In this document: in pieces, positions 25,951-34,847 of the stretch | Position numbering within the stretch: position 1 is the stretch's first letter | Layout: the number at the start of each line of letters is the position of its first letter | NCBI GenBank assembly: GCA_017983635.1 | Contig: JAGOBA010000002.1 | Coordinates: forward strand, 248,001 to 312,000 | Direction of reading: 5' to 3' | DNA from: Alphaproteobacteria bacterium | GTDB taxonomy: Bacteria > Pseudomonadota > Alphaproteobacteria > Micropepsales > Micropepsaceae | Length of the DNA: 64,000 nucleotides | Translations under genes and position numbers: made by a program | Notes under the pieces: model-generated | Databases searched by the model: none | Told to the model about the DNA's origin: nothing | What the model saw: only the letters and a program-made list of their open reading frames with translations

Positions 25951-26334
25951 GCAAGTCCTTGAGGATGAGCCTGTGAACGACCACCGTGATAAGACCGGGG
26001 ACGAAACCTGGATGCAAGCATCATCCGGTTTCTCCCTTTTCCGTGCCCGCCACCCACCACGAGATCTCCACGGCACCGGGCCATCAAGAGCGACTTCTCC
26101 CAAGCTTTGAATAACTTCGCTTACCCCGGCTTCGTCCACATCACACGCAACAGAAAACCTTCGCGATTCCTGTTGCATCCATGCACTGTCCCCAAATGTG
26201 GATCACGCCGACCCCTGTGCACGACTCTGAGGACGTTCGAGAAATGGCCAATTTGTCCCAATTCTCCACACGCCTATCATCTTCCTACAATCAATCTTCT
26301 AACTATAACTAATTAGAAGAATGGGTCTGGGTGA
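25951..26334. other. oriC: candidate chromosomal replication origin (oriC) between ppsR and hemE
   Basis: This is a 384-base gene-free gap between divergent ppsR and hemE, the location of oriC in Caulobacter and Rickettsia (conserved hemE linkage). It contains TGTGGATCA at 26197-26205 (the reverse of TGATCCACA, the Caulobacter G-box type of DnaA site), TTCTCCACA at 26262-26270 (one mismatch to TTATCCACA) and TCGTCCACA at 26132-26140 (two mismatches). The 3' end (~26275-26322) is conspicuously AT-rich in a GC-rich genome, as expected for an unwinding element. Gene orientation diverges on both sides. There is no perfect TTATCCACA box. Confidence 0.6.
26295..26320. repeat. AT-rich inverted repeat at the hemE side of the candidate origin
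   Basis: TCTTCTAA (26295-26302) and TTAGAAGA (26313-26320) are perfect 8-bp inverted arms around a 10-bp AT-rich centre. The repeat ends 14 bases before the hemE GTG. It could be part of the origin's unwinding or protein-binding region, or an operator controlling hemE. Confidence 0.5.
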
Positions 26335-27378
26335 GTGACGAACGGTCTATCCGAAAAGCCGCTTCTGAGCGTCCTTCGCGGTCACGCGGCGGCGAAGCGA
26401 CCCGTTTGGCTTATGCGCCAAGCCGGCCGATATTTGCCTGAATATCGTGCGATTAGAACCAAGGCGACGAACTTCCTCGACCTGTGCTTCACCCCAGCCC
26501 TTGCCACCGAAGTCACCCTGCAGCCCATTCGAAGGTTTGGCTTCGACGCGGCGATCCTGTTCTCCGACATTCTCGTCGTACCGCACGCGCTCGGCCAAAA
26601 GGTCTGGTTCGCTGAGGGCGAAGGTCCGCGGCTTGATCCGCTCACGACGGAAAACATCGGTAAGCTCGACCCATCGAAACTGCGCTCGAGGCTAAACCCG
26701 GTATTCGAAACCATCTCACGCCTGCGCGGCGAGCTTCCGGCCAGCACAACGTTGATAGGCTTCGCTGGCGCGCCATGGACGGTCGCGACCTACATGATCG
26801 CCGGCCGAGGCTCGGATGACAGCACACCGGCCCGCACCTTCGCCTATCGCGACCCGAAAACGTTCGCAGACACGATCGAACTTCTCGTCGCAGCGACAAC
26901 CGACTACCTGATCGCGCAAATCGATGCCGGCGCCGAAGTCTTGCAGCTCTTTGAAAGCTGGGCCGGCACGATACCGAACGATCACGTGACGGCGTACTCG
27001 ATCAAGCCGATCAAAGAAATCATCGCCAGCGTTCGCAAACACGCGCCACACGTACCAATCATCGTCTTCCCGCGCGCAGCCGGCGCCAACTATCTGAGCT
27101 ACGCGGCGGAAACGGGGGCGACCGCACTCTCGATCGACGCGCACACATCGCTAAGCTGGGCAAAGACGGCCTTCAAACCGGGAACCGTTCTGCAAGGCAA
27201 CCTCGATCCGCTCGCGCTGATTCAAGGCGGCGACGCGCTAAGACAATCCGTTGCGGGCATTCTGCGCGATACCAAGGGCCACCCGCACATCTTCAACCTA
27301 GGCCACGGAATCCGCCCCGAAACGCCGGTCGAACACGTCGCCGACATGCTGCGCCTGATCAGGAACGCCGACGCATGA
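26335..27378 (+). CDS. hemE: uroporphyrinogen decarboxylase
   Basis: The 347-residue enzyme removes four carboxylates from uroporphyrinogen III to give coproporphyrinogen III in heme synthesis. The signature PVWLMRQAGRYLPEYR lies at residues ~23-38, GFAGAPWTVATYMI near 142, and the C-terminal FNLGHGIRPETPVEHV is typical. It begins with GTG directly after the candidate origin and overlaps hemH by ATGA. It is the first gene of the rightward hemE-hemH-hemJ group. Confidence 0.96.
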   Translation: MTNGLSEKPLLSVLRGHAAAKRPVWLMRQAGRYLPEYRAIRTKATNFLDLCFTPALATEVTLQPIRRFGFDAAILFSDILVVPHALGQKVWFAEGEGPRLDPLTTENIGKLDPSKLRSRLNPVFETISRLRGELPASTTLIGFAGAPWTVATYMIAGRGSDDSTPARTFAYRDPKTFADTIELLVAATTDYLIAQIDAGAEVLQLFESWAGTIPNDHVTAYSIKPIKEIIASVRKHAPHVPIIVFPRAAGANYLSYAAETGATALSIDAHTSLSWAKTAFKPGTVLQGNLDPLALIQGGDALRQSVAGILRDTKGHPHIFNLGHGIRPETPVEHVADMLRLIRNADA

Positions 27379-28415
27379 GGGTCGCGGTCGTTCTATTCAA
27401 TCTCGGCGGCCCGGCTTCGCTTGAGGCGGTTGAACCGTTTCTATTCAACCTCTTCCACGACCCCGCCATCATACGCGTGCCGCAACCGTTTCGCTGGCTG
27501 CTGGCAAAGTTCATCTCCAAGCGCCGCGCTCCGGTCGCCCGCGAAATCTACGCCAAGATGGGCGGCCGCTCGCCGATCCTCGGCCAAACCTACAATCAGG
27601 CCTCCGAGCTCAAGACCGCGCTCACGAGTAACGACGGCACGCACTTCGAGACCTTCGTCGCTATGCGTTACACTGCGCCGCGCGCCTCCGACATTGTCGA
27701 GCAAGTACGCCGCTATCGTCCGAACAAGATCGTCCTGCTGCCGCTCTATCCGCAGTTTTCGACCACGACGTCGCGCTCGTCGCTGCGCGAATGGAACGAG
27801 CTGGCCCGCGAGCGCAAAATCGGCGCGCCGGTGGCGACTGTCTGTTGCTATCCGCAAGACGCAGGCTTCATCGAAGCACAAGCCGCCTTGATCGCAGAGA
27901 CGATCGACAAGCTGCCGCCGAACGTCCGCTTCCGCCTGCTCTTCTCCGCGCACGGCTTGCCCGAGAGTGTGGTGAGCGGCGGTGACCCCTACAAAGCCCA
28001 AGTCGAGCAAACCGCCGCGGCGCTCGTGAAGGCCTTAAGCCGGCCGCAACTCGATTCACGCGTCTGCTTCCAGAGCCGTGTCGGCCCCATGAAATGGATC
28101 GGCCCCGCCACGGATGAGGAGATCAAGCGGGCAGGGACAGAGGGTCTGGCACTCGTCGTCGCGCCGATCGCCTTTGTGTCGGAGCACTCCGAAACCCTGG
28201 TCGAACTCGACATCGAGTACGCGAAGCTCGCCGCCGAAAGCGGCATCGCGCACTACCTGCGCGCCCCGGCTGTCGGAACCCATCCGCGCTTCATCGAAGG
28301 CCTAGCCGCGCTCGTCAAAGATGCCGCGAAGGGGCAGGGCACGAAACCCGGCGGTGCAACGCGTACGTGCCCCGCCGCCTGCGTCCAATGCGCACTCGAA
28401 AGGAAGATCGCATGA
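27375..28415 (+). CDS. hemH: ferrochelatase
   Basis: The 346-residue enzyme inserts Fe2+ into protoporphyrin IX. Family marks are VVLFNLGGPASLEAV at the N-terminus, the YAKMGGRSPI region, the catalytic histidine in LLFSAHGLPESVV and the acidic FVSEHSETLVELDIEY. The C-terminus ends with three cysteines (C332, C336, C339 in TCPAACVQC). C-terminal cysteines of this kind bind a [2Fe-2S] cluster in some bacterial ferrochelatases; whether they do so here is inference. The stop overlaps the hemJ start. Confidence 0.95.
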   Translation: MRVAVVLFNLGGPASLEAVEPFLFNLFHDPAIIRVPQPFRWLLAKFISKRRAPVAREIYAKMGGRSPILGQTYNQASELKTALTSNDGTHFETFVAMRYTAPRASDIVEQVRRYRPNKIVLLPLYPQFSTTTSRSSLREWNELARERKIGAPVATVCCYPQDAGFIEAQAALIAETIDKLPPNVRFRLLFSAHGLPESVVSGGDPYKAQVEQTAAALVKALSRPQLDSRVCFQSRVGPMKWIGPATDEEIKRAGTEGLALVVAPIAFVSEHSETLVELDIEYAKLAAESGIAHYLRAPAVGTHPRFIEGLAALVKDAAKGQGTKPGGATRTCPAACVQCALERKIA

Positions 28416-28855
28416 GCGAGACGCTGATGCCGTTCTACCTTTGGCTCAAGGCGTTCCACATCATGGCCGTGATCGCCTGGATGGCGGGTATGCTCTACCT
28501 GCCCCGCCTCTTCGTCTACCACTGCGAAACCGAGGTCGGGACCGCCGAGTACGAGCGCTTCAAGCTGATGGAGCGCAAACTGATGCGCGTCATCATAAAC
28601 CCCTCGATGATAGCCGTCTGGGTCTTAGGCCTGCTCCTCGCCTTCGCCATCGGCGCTTGGAGCCAACCCTGGTTCCACGCAAAACTGTTGCTGGTGACAG
28701 GGATGTCCGGCTTGCACGGCATGTTCTCGAGGTGGCGCCGCGACTTCGAGCAGGGCAAAAACACCAAGACCCAGCGCTTCTTCCGGATCGTGAACGAGGT
28801 CCCGGCCGTTCTGATGATCCTGATCGTCGTTCTGGTGGTCGTGAAACCATTTTAG
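28412..28855 (+). CDS. hemJ: protoporphyrinogen IX oxidase, HemJ type
   Basis: The 147-residue integral membrane protein has four predicted helices and oxidises protoporphyrinogen IX to protoporphyrin IX. The start MSETLMPFYLWLKAFHIMAV contains the conserved histidine; WMAGMLYLPRLFVYH and the lysine in WFHAKLLLV are other family positions. ATG 28412 overlaps the hemH stop, with AAGGAAG upstream. Together hemE, hemH and hemJ supply three late heme steps from one transcript. Confidence 0.94.
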   Translation: MSETLMPFYLWLKAFHIMAVIAWMAGMLYLPRLFVYHCETEVGTAEYERFKLMERKLMRVIINPSMIAVWVLGLLLAFAIGAWSQPWFHAKLLLVTGMSGLHGMFSRWRRDFEQGKNTKTQRFFRIVNEVPAVLMILIVVLVVVKPF

Positions 28856-29149
28856 GGCGGTTTTCATGTAATTCCGCCGCAAAAAGCCTCTTTCAATCCA
28901 GGGACTAAGCGCGCTACATATGGTGCGTCGTTTTCCGACAACGTCCGGAAATGTTCGCAAACGGAGCCGCCGTCATCGCGTCGTAACGCGAGGCGATTAA
29001 GGCTTGTGACGAACAAGGCGCCGTATCAAGGCGCCAAACCTCCGAACGCCCTTTTCCCTTTGCAGTCCATGTCCGCCCCGCCTGCCAAACGGGGCCAAAA
29101 TCACCCTCCCTCGAATCCCCAGTACTGCAACACACGAGAGTAAATTCCA

Positions 29150-30424
29150 ATGTCGCTTCAAGAAGTTATGAAGCTCCAAGACCTGAAGATGAAGTCGCCC
29201 GCCGCATTGCTCGAGCTCGCCGAAGAGCTGAAGATCGAGAACGCGAGCGCCATGCGCAAACAAGACATGATGTTTGCAATCCTGAAGTCGCTCGCCGACC
29301 AGGAGGTTGAGATCACCGGCTCCGGCGTCGTCGAGGTTCTGCCCGACGGCTTCGGCTTCCTGCGCGCGCCCGAGTCCAACTACCTGCCGGGCCCCGACGA
29401 CATCTATGTCAGCCCCTCGCAGATCCGCCGCTTCGCGCTCCGCACCGGCGACACCGTCGACGGTCCGATCCGCAGCCCCAAGGACGGCGAACGCTATTTT
29501 GCACTTCTGAAGGTCAACACGATCAACTTCGAAGACCCGGAAAAGCAAAAGCACAAGGTCCACTTCGACAACCTGACGCCGCTCTATCCCGATGAGCGCA
29601 TCAAGATGGAGATTCAGGACCCGACGATTAAGGACCGCTCCGCCCGTGTCATCGACATCGTGGCCCCGCTGGGCAAAGGCCAGCGCGCGCTGATCGTCGC
29701 CCCGCCGCGCACCGGCAAAACCGTACTCCTGCAGAACATCGCGAAGTCCGTCGCGGCGAACCACCCGGAGTGCTTCCTGATCGTTCTGCTGATCGACGAA
29801 CGCCCCGAAGAAGTCACCGACATGCAACGCACCGTGAAGGGTGAGGTCATTTCCTCGACCTTCGACGAGCCCGCCTCGCGCCACGTCCAAGTCGCCGAAA
29901 TGGTGATCGAAAAAGCCAAGCGCCTCGTCGAGCACAAACGCGACGTCGTGATCTTGCTGGACTCGGTCACCCGCCTCGGCCGCGCCTACAACACGGTCGT
30001 TCCGTCCTCGGGCAAGGTTCTGACCGGCGGCGTCGACGCGAACGCCTTGCAACGCCCCAAGCGCTTCTTCGGCGCGGCACGTAACATCGAAGAGGGCGGC
30101 TCGCTCACCATCATCGCGACCGCCTTGATCGACACCGGCAGCCGCATGGACGAAGTCATCTTCGAGGAGTTCAAAGGCACCGGTAACTCGGAAATCGTGC
30201 TCGACCGCAAGGTCGCCGACAAGCGCGTCTTCCCGTCGATGGACATCCTGAAGTCCGGCACCCGCAAGGAAGAGCTCCTCACCGACAAGAACACGCTGCA
30301 AAAGACCTACGTCCTGCGCCGTATCTTGAACCCGATGGGCGCCACGGACGCGATCGAATTCCTGCTCGACAAGATCAAGAGCACGAAATCGAACAGCGAG
30401 TTCTTCGACGCGATGAACACCTAA
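29150..30424 (+). CDS. rho: transcription termination factor Rho
   Basis: The 424-residue hexameric RNA helicase/translocase terminates transcription. The N-terminal helical domain (~1-47) and the cold-shock-like RNA-binding domain ([24 protein letters not shown]) precede the ATPase core, with Walker [13 protein letters not shown] (~184), Walker [13 protein letters not shown], the Q-loop and the R-loop region. Length matches the family. The 294-base leader between hemJ and rho may carry autoregulatory RNA structure, and a GGCGCC-N7-GGCGCC hairpin is visible near 29019. Confidence 0.97.
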   Translation: MSLQEVMKLQDLKMKSPAALLELAEELKIENASAMRKQDMMFAILKSLADQEVEITGSGVVEVLPDGFGFLRAPESNYLPGPDDIYVSPSQIRRFALRTGDTVDGPIRSPKDGERYFALLKVNTINFEDPEKQKHKVHFDNLTPLYPDERIKMEIQDPTIKDRSARVIDIVAPLGKGQRALIVAPPRTGKTVLLQNIAKSVAANHPECFLIVLLIDERPEEVTDMQRTVKGEVISSTFDEPASRHVQVAEMVIEKAKRLVEHKRDVVILLDSVTRLGRAYNTVVPSSGKVLTGGVDANALQRPKRFFGAARNIEEGGSLTIIATALIDTGSRMDEVIFEEFKGTGNSEIVLDRKVADKRVFPSMDILKSGTRKEELLTDKNTLQKTYVLRRILNPMGATDAIEFLLDKIKSTKSNSEFFDAMNT

Positions 30425-30430
30425 CCGGCC

Positions 30431-30850
30431 GTGCGGCTCGCGACGACAACGCTCGCCGTTCGCACGCCCGGTCCGGGCCTAACCGACATCACCGCCGAGA
30501 TTGCTCGCTGGCTATCACAAGAGCCGGCGGGCGAGGGACAGGTGACGCTCTTTATTCGCCACACCTCCGCCTCGCTCACCATCCAGGAAAACGCCGACCC
30601 CGACGTGCTCGTCGATCTTGAGGCGAGCATGCGCCGCCTCGTGCCGTGGGACGAGCGCCTCTACCGCCACCGCACGGAAGGGCCAGACGACATGCCCGCC
30701 CACATCCGCGCCGCGCTAACAAACGTCTCACTGACCATCCCCGTCTTAAATGGCCGCCTCGCGCTTGGCACTTGGCAAGGCATTTACCTCTGGGAACACC
30801 GCGCCGAGCCGCAAACCCGTCACGTAATTGTGCAACGCCTGACCACGTGA
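30431..30850 (+). CDS. YjbQ family (secondary thiamine-phosphate synthase) protein
   Basis: The protein has 139 residues, starting at a GTG 6 bases after the rho stop. The UPF0047/YjbQ fold is recognised from LFIRHTSASLTIQENADPD and the C-terminal TWQGIYLWEHRAEPQTR. Members can weakly condense thiamine precursors, but the physiological role is unclear. The proximity to rho suggests co-transcription. All three conserved histidine positions appear to be present. Confidence 0.9.
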   Translation: MRLATTTLAVRTPGPGLTDITAEIARWLSQEPAGEGQVTLFIRHTSASLTIQENADPDVLVDLEASMRRLVPWDERLYRHRTEGPDDMPAHIRAALTNVSLTIPVLNGRLALGTWQGIYLWEHRAEPQTRHVIVQRLTT

Positions 30851-30905
30851 CGCGCTCGCCAGCTGCCGCTAGGTTCCGTCGCGGGCTGAGTGTTGGAGTA
30901 TCGTC

Positions 30906-32027
30906 ATGATGAGACATCGTCTTTCGGCGGCCGCAATCCTCGCCGCATTCGCATTCGCGGGCTGTGCCCGTGCCGAAGGCGAGGCGAGAACAATCGACTC
31001 GAGCGCAGGCAAACTCACGCTCGAAGAACGCGCCAAAGACCTCGATCATCCCTGGGGCCTCGCGTTCCTCCCAGACGGCCGCCTGTTGCTAACAGAGCGC
31101 GCCGGACGCTTGCGAACGCTAAGCGCCGACGGAAAACTCTCCGCGCCGTTCGCCGGCGTACCGGCCGTGCAGGCGCGCGGGCAGGGCGGCTTGCTCGACG
31201 TCGCGCTCGATCCGGGCTTTGCTCAGAACCGCCTGATCTATATCTCCTACGCCGAAGCCGGCGGCGACGGCGCCTCCACCGCCTTCGCCCGCGCAACCCT
31301 TGGCGATAGCCGCCTCGAAAACGTTCAGCTCGTCTTCCGCCAACTGCCGAAAGTTTCCGGCAACGGCCACTATGGCGGGCGCATCGTCTTCGCGCCCGAC
31401 GGCCACCTGTTTCTGACGACCGGCGATCGGCAAAAGCTCGACCCGGCGCAAGACTTGATGAGCCACTTGGGCAAAGTCATCCGCCTCAACCGCGACGGCA
31501 CGGTGCCGAAAGACAACCCCTTCGTCGGCCGCGCCGACGCGAAGCCCGAGATTTGGTCCTACGGCCACCGCAACATCCAGGGCGCCGCGATCGAGCCCAC
31601 GACCGGCCGCCTTTGGACGATCGAATTCGGTCCCGCCGGCGGCGACGAACTGAACCATCCTGAGCCCGGCAAGAACTATGGCTGGCCACTGGTGAGTTGG
31701 GGCAATCACTATGACGGCCGCGACATCCCCGATCCGCCGACGCGTCCGGACCTCACCGACGCCGTGAAATACTGGAACCCGACGATCGCGCCCTCCGGCA
31801 TGATCTTCTATGCGGGCGCGATGTTTCCGAAGTGGAAGAACAACATCCTGATCGCAGGCCTCGGCACGCTGGGCATCGTTCGCCTCGAGCTCAGGGATGG
31901 CAAGGTCGTGAACGAGGAACGCATCGAACTCGGCCGCCGTATCCGCGACGTAGCGCAAGCGCCCGACGGCTCGATCTTCGTCGCCACCGACGACACCGAT
32001 GGCCGCATCTGGCGCCTCTCGAGATAG
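30906..32027 (+). CDS. PQQ-dependent soluble aldose sugar dehydrogenase-like lipoprotein (YliI type)
   Basis: The precursor has 373 residues with a lipoprotein-type signal (AAFAFAGC, Cys at ~19). The six-bladed beta-propeller shows WGLAFLPDGRLLLTERAGRL, GGLLDVALDPGFAQN, GGRIVFAPDGHLFLTTGDR and SYGHRNIQGAAIEP, where the family's catalytic histidine and PQQ-binding arginine are expected. It likely oxidises aldoses in the periplasm using PQQ. No pqq synthesis genes are in the window, so the cofactor must come from elsewhere. Confidence 0.88.
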   Translation: MMRHRLSAAAILAAFAFAGCARAEGEARTIDSSAGKLTLEERAKDLDHPWGLAFLPDGRLLLTERAGRLRTLSADGKLSAPFAGVPAVQARGQGGLLDVALDPGFAQNRLIYISYAEAGGDGASTAFARATLGDSRLENVQLVFRQLPKVSGNGHYGGRIVFAPDGHLFLTTGDRQKLDPAQDLMSHLGKVIRLNRDGTVPKDNPFVGRADAKPEIWSYGHRNIQGAAIEPTTGRLWTIEFGPAGGDELNHPEPGKNYGWPLVSWGNHYDGRDIPDPPTRPDLTDAVKYWNPTIAPSGMIFYAGAMFPKWKNNILIAGLGTLGIVRLELRDGKVVNEERIELGRRIRDVAQAPDGSIFVATDDTDGRIWRLSR

Positions 32028-32069
32028 CGTCGGCCCCGCAAAACCCGCAGGTGATGCCCGCTTTTTCTT

Positions 32070-32088
32070 GGGCGTGACTGTGACGCCC
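32070..32088. other. short intergenic hairpin
   Basis: GGGCGT and ACGCCC form a 6-bp stem with a 7-base loop, 43 bases after the dehydrogenase stop. An overlapping GCCC/GGGC pairing with a T-rich loop lies just before it. There is no T-run on the 3' side, so its status as a terminator is doubtful. Confidence 0.25.
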
Positions 32089-32133
32089 GCGATCAGCTAG
32101 ATTTCTCGAAAGCCTATCCAAACCGGACGGACC

Positions 32134-33000
32134 ATGTACGCACTCGCCCGACTTCTCGTCGCCACGTTCAGCCTCGGACTGTCCTTCGCGGCCCAAGCCG
32201 AAGGCATCGACCTCTCGCAAGCCCGCCAAGCCTTCCTCGAGGGCGAGTGGAGCGGCGTCTCGACCGACGTCAGCGCCGACAAGCTTTGCTCGGTCCAAGC
32301 CCCACCGCCGGGCGCGACAACGCTTGCGATTGAGTTCCTCCGCTCTGGCGGCGTCGCCTTCGCCGACGACGGGACCGAAAGCGCGACCCGCGGTCCGATC
32401 ACGGCCGCCGACGAAGCAAACGGTGTCATCTCGCTCACCTTCGGCAACGAAGTTTGGCGCCTAAGGCCCGAGGGTGACAAGATCATGTACCGCGTTCGCT
32501 CATCGGCTTCGTTGGGAGGCGACGTCGACATGATGGTCTTCAAGCGCTGCAAGAAGCCGGCCGACCGTTCCGCGATCGCGCTCGACGGCGACGCTCTCAA
32601 GTTCCTCGCCGCCGATCTGCCCGGCGACGAAGCGTTCTTCATGGACGAACGGCTCGCGGGCAAGACCGGCAATCGCTGTGCCGTGCAGGAGACGCAGTAC
32701 CTATTCTTCGTCCTGATCGGCCCGGCCGAGTTCCGCCTGAGCCGCTGGAATAGTTTTGCCATCGCCGACAAGCTGGCCGAGAAGAAGCCCGTCAAGCTGC
32801 CGCTCGATCCCGTCGCGAATTGGCGTATCGAAAGCGCCCGCGCCGAGGGCGCGAAGTATGTCTTGCGCATGCGTGACTACGACGACGAGAAGGCGAAACC
32901 CGAAACCCTCCACATCGAGGTGAAACCCGACACCTCGATCACAATCCCGGAGTGGAAGCGCAATTACATCCGCTGCAAGGGCTTCCAGTCGCGCAGCTAA
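32134..33000 (+). CDS. exported hypothetical protein
   Basis: The protein has 288 residues with a signal peptide ending in AAQA-E (~1-22). The mature part has paired cysteines spread through it (SADKLC, FKRC, GNRC, YIRC) and looks like a two-half beta-rich periplasmic protein. The first half resembles lipocalin-like or DUF-type domains in general pattern, but I cannot name a family. It converges with the SDR gene, sharing the CTAA double stop at 32997-33000. Confidence 0.7.
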   Translation: MYALARLLVATFSLGLSFAAQAEGIDLSQARQAFLEGEWSGVSTDVSADKLCSVQAPPPGATTLAIEFLRSGGVAFADDGTESATRGPITAADEANGVISLTFGNEVWRLRPEGDKIMYRVRSSASLGGDVDMMVFKRCKKPADRSAIALDGDALKFLAADLPGDEAFFMDERLAGKTGNRCAVQETQYLFFVLIGPAEFRLSRWNSFAIADKLAEKKPVKLPLDPVANWRIESARAEGAKYVLRMRDYDDEKAKPETLHIEVKPDTSITIPEWKRNYIRCKGFQSRS

Positions 33001-33800
33001 CGCGCGGTCAGACCGCCATCGACGACGACCTCCGACCCGGTCATGAACGCCGCGTCGTCGGACGCCAGAAAGACGACCGCGTTCGCGATGTCCGCAGCGA
33101 CGCCGAGCCGCCCCAGCGGATGCAGGTTGATCGCGTTCGAGCGAACTTCGTTTGCGCTGCCAGCGCCCGTCGCGACCAGCTCATCCATCACCTTTTGCCC
33201 CATCATGGTATCGATGATGCCCGGATGGATCGAGTTCACGCGAATCTTGAGGCCGAGCTGCGCGAACTCCAGCGCCGCCCCCTTGGTCATCAGCCGGACC
33301 GCACCCTTCGACGCGTTGTAGGGCACCGCGAATGCGGCGCCGGTCAGCCCCGCCACGGAGGAGAGATTGATGATCGAACCGCCGCCACCCCACTGACCGC
33401 CGCGCTTACCGATCGCAGGGCTCGCCGTCTTCATACCCAGGAACACGCCTTCGATGTTGATCGCCTGCATATGGCGGAACTCCTCGATCGTCGTCATCGA
33501 CATCGGCTTCAGTGCAAAGATGCCGGCATTGTTCAGCAGAATGTCGAGCCCGCCGAAGCGTCGCTCCGCCTCCGCGACCGCTGCCTGCCACGCCGCCTCA
33601 TCGCGAACGTCGTGCCGCATATAGCCCGCGCGCGCGCCTTTGGAGGCGATCGCAGCTGCCGTCGCCTCACCGTCGGCATCGAGCACATCGGTCACCAGCA
33701 CCGCCGCCCCCTCCGCAGCCAGGGCGGCAGCTGACGCGGCGCCGATTCCACGTGCACCGCCCGTCACCAGTGCGACCCGTCCCTGAAGTTTCCCGGCCAT
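32997..33800 (-). CDS. short-chain dehydrogenase/reductase (SDR)
   Basis: The protein has 267 residues from ATG 33800 (MAGKLQGRVALVTGG). The classical SDR features are the NAD(P) loop GGARGIGAASA, the NNAG motif in DILLNNAGIFALK, the catalytic Ser in LSSVAG and YNASKGAV for Tyr/Lys, and the C-terminal GSEVVVDGGLTAR. Substrate specificity cannot be read from the sequence. An aspartate after the second strand (VTDVLDAD) suggests NAD(H) preference. Confidence 0.9.
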   Translation of the reverse strand: MAGKLQGRVALVTGGARGIGAASAAALAAEGAAVLVTDVLDADGEATAAAIASKGARAGYMRHDVRDEAAWQAAVAEAERRFGGLDILLNNAGIFALKPMSMTTIEEFRHMQAINIEGVFLGMKTASPAIGKRGGQWGGGGSIINLSSVAGLTGAAFAVPYNASKGAVRLMTKGAALEFAQLGLKIRVNSIHPGIIDTMMGQKVMDELVATGAGSANEVRSNAINLHPLGRLGVAADIANAVVFLASDDAAFMTGSEVVVDGGLTAR

Positions 33801-33927
33801 ATTGCAATCCTCCGCGTGTTTTACCGACTGTTCGCGCCTTTGGGGCTCGCCGTCAACGAGATCGATTTGACCTCGGCCAAAAGTCCGGTCACCCTGCGAG
33901 CAACGTAAAATTTGGAGTGACACGGCC

Positions 33928-34530
33928 ATGGACGGAGATTCGAACGACCGCGCGAAGTACCACGCCATGATCGATGCCAGCGCCGAGGACTGGCAGATCA
34001 TCGTCAAGCACGCGGCACCGTTTCAGAAGGATCTTCCGAACCGTATCGTCACCCACCTGAATTTGTTGAAAGGCGACTGCGGCGGCTACCCGGTCGACCG
34101 CCTCGAGCACTCGCTCCAAACCGCGACCCGCGCCCACCAAGCTGGCGAGGATGATGAGTATGTCGTTTGCGCTTTGCTGCACGACATCGGCGACACCTTA
34201 GGCCCGGCGAACCACGCCGACATCGCCGCCGCGATCGTTAAGCCTTACGTCTCGGAGAAGCACCACTGGATCGTCGAGAAACACGCGATGTTCCAGGGCT
34301 ACTACTTCTTCCACTTCCTAGGCCTTGACCGGAACATTCGCGATCAGTTCCGCGGCCATCCGCACTTCGAAGCCTGCGCCCAGTTCTGTCACCTCTACGA
34401 TCAGAACTCATTCGACCCGAACTTCAAGTCGATGCCGCTCGAGGCCTTCGTGCCGATGATCGGCCGCGTCTTTACCCGCCCGAAGAACTCGCTCTATCTG
34501 CGCAAGGAGAAGCAGGCGGCGGCCGAGTAG
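33928..34530 (+). CDS. HD-domain protein, possible mixed-valent diiron oxygenase relative
   Basis: The protein has 200 residues. The HD metal-binding pattern is RLEHSLQTATRA, then ALLHDIGD (HD pair), NH in GPANHADI, EKHAM, and a late aspartate in CHLYDQNSFDP. The spacing and the LQTA and LLHDIGD wording resemble the PhnZ/TmpB/MIOX clan of HD-fold diiron oxygenases more than nucleotide phosphohydrolases. The substrate is unknown and a phosphohydrolase cannot be excluded. The gene stands alone, divergent from the SDR gene. Confidence 0.78.
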   Translation: MDGDSNDRAKYHAMIDASAEDWQIIVKHAAPFQKDLPNRIVTHLNLLKGDCGGYPVDRLEHSLQTATRAHQAGEDDEYVVCALLHDIGDTLGPANHADIAAAIVKPYVSEKHHWIVEKHAMFQGYYFFHFLGLDRNIRDQFRGHPHFEACAQFCHLYDQNSFDPNFKSMPLEAFVPMIGRVFTRPKNSLYLRKEKQAAAE

Positions 34531-34588
34531 GCGGCTCGCCGTTCGCCTCCTCGTTGATCTCCTGCTTGGCTGAAGCTCGATGAGAGCG

Positions 34589-34750
34589 TCACGCGACGGC
34601 GCCGCCTGAGCCGATCCCGTTGGTCGCAAGCCAGGCGACCAGCACGATCACGCCCAGGAAGCGCGCGATGTGATGGGCGACCGAAGGCCTAAGCCGGAGC
34701 GAAACCTGGCTCATGCCGGCAAGCGTAAGGCCCATGATGGCGGGGGTCAT
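34589..34750 (-). CDS. small single-helix membrane protein (53 aa)
   Basis: This short gene is supported by a strong ribosome binding site (GGAGAAG four bases before ATG 34750). The product has an amphipathic, Arg-containing first half and a hydrophobic helix FLGVIVLVAWLATNGIGS in the second half. It is divergent from the marR-type gene with 97 bases between starts, and a palindromic operator lies between them. It may be a regulated small membrane protein. No family is recognised. Confidence 0.5.
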   Translation of the reverse strand: MTPAIMGLTLAGMSQVSLRLRPSVAHHIARFLGVIVLVAWLATNGIGSGGAVA

Positions 34751-34802
34751 TGTGCTTCTCCACGTTAGAATTCGAGACCGCTCGTTGCGGAAGCGGCCAT
34801 TT

Positions 34803-34823
34803 TCATATAGTCAGTTTATATGA
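34803..34823. promoter_or_regulatory. palindromic operator in front of the marR-type gene
   Basis: TCATATA and TATATGA are perfect 7-bp inverted arms separated by 7 bp, ending 24 bases before the MarR start. MarR proteins commonly bind such pseudo-palindromes near their own promoters. The site lies in the only intergenic space shared with the divergent small gene, so it could control both. Confidence 0.6.
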
Positions 34824-34847
34824 CGAAAATAGACAGAGAAACTGCCT

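Noticed and set aside
25951..26178. N-terminal extension of PpsR
   Set aside because: The frame is open but lacks family similarity, covers part of the candidate origin, and a GTG with a well-placed AAGGA gives the canonical N-terminus.
28856..28885. GGCGG/CCGCC hairpin after hemJ as an intrinsic terminator
   Set aside because: Only a 5-bp stem with a long loop and no T-run after it.
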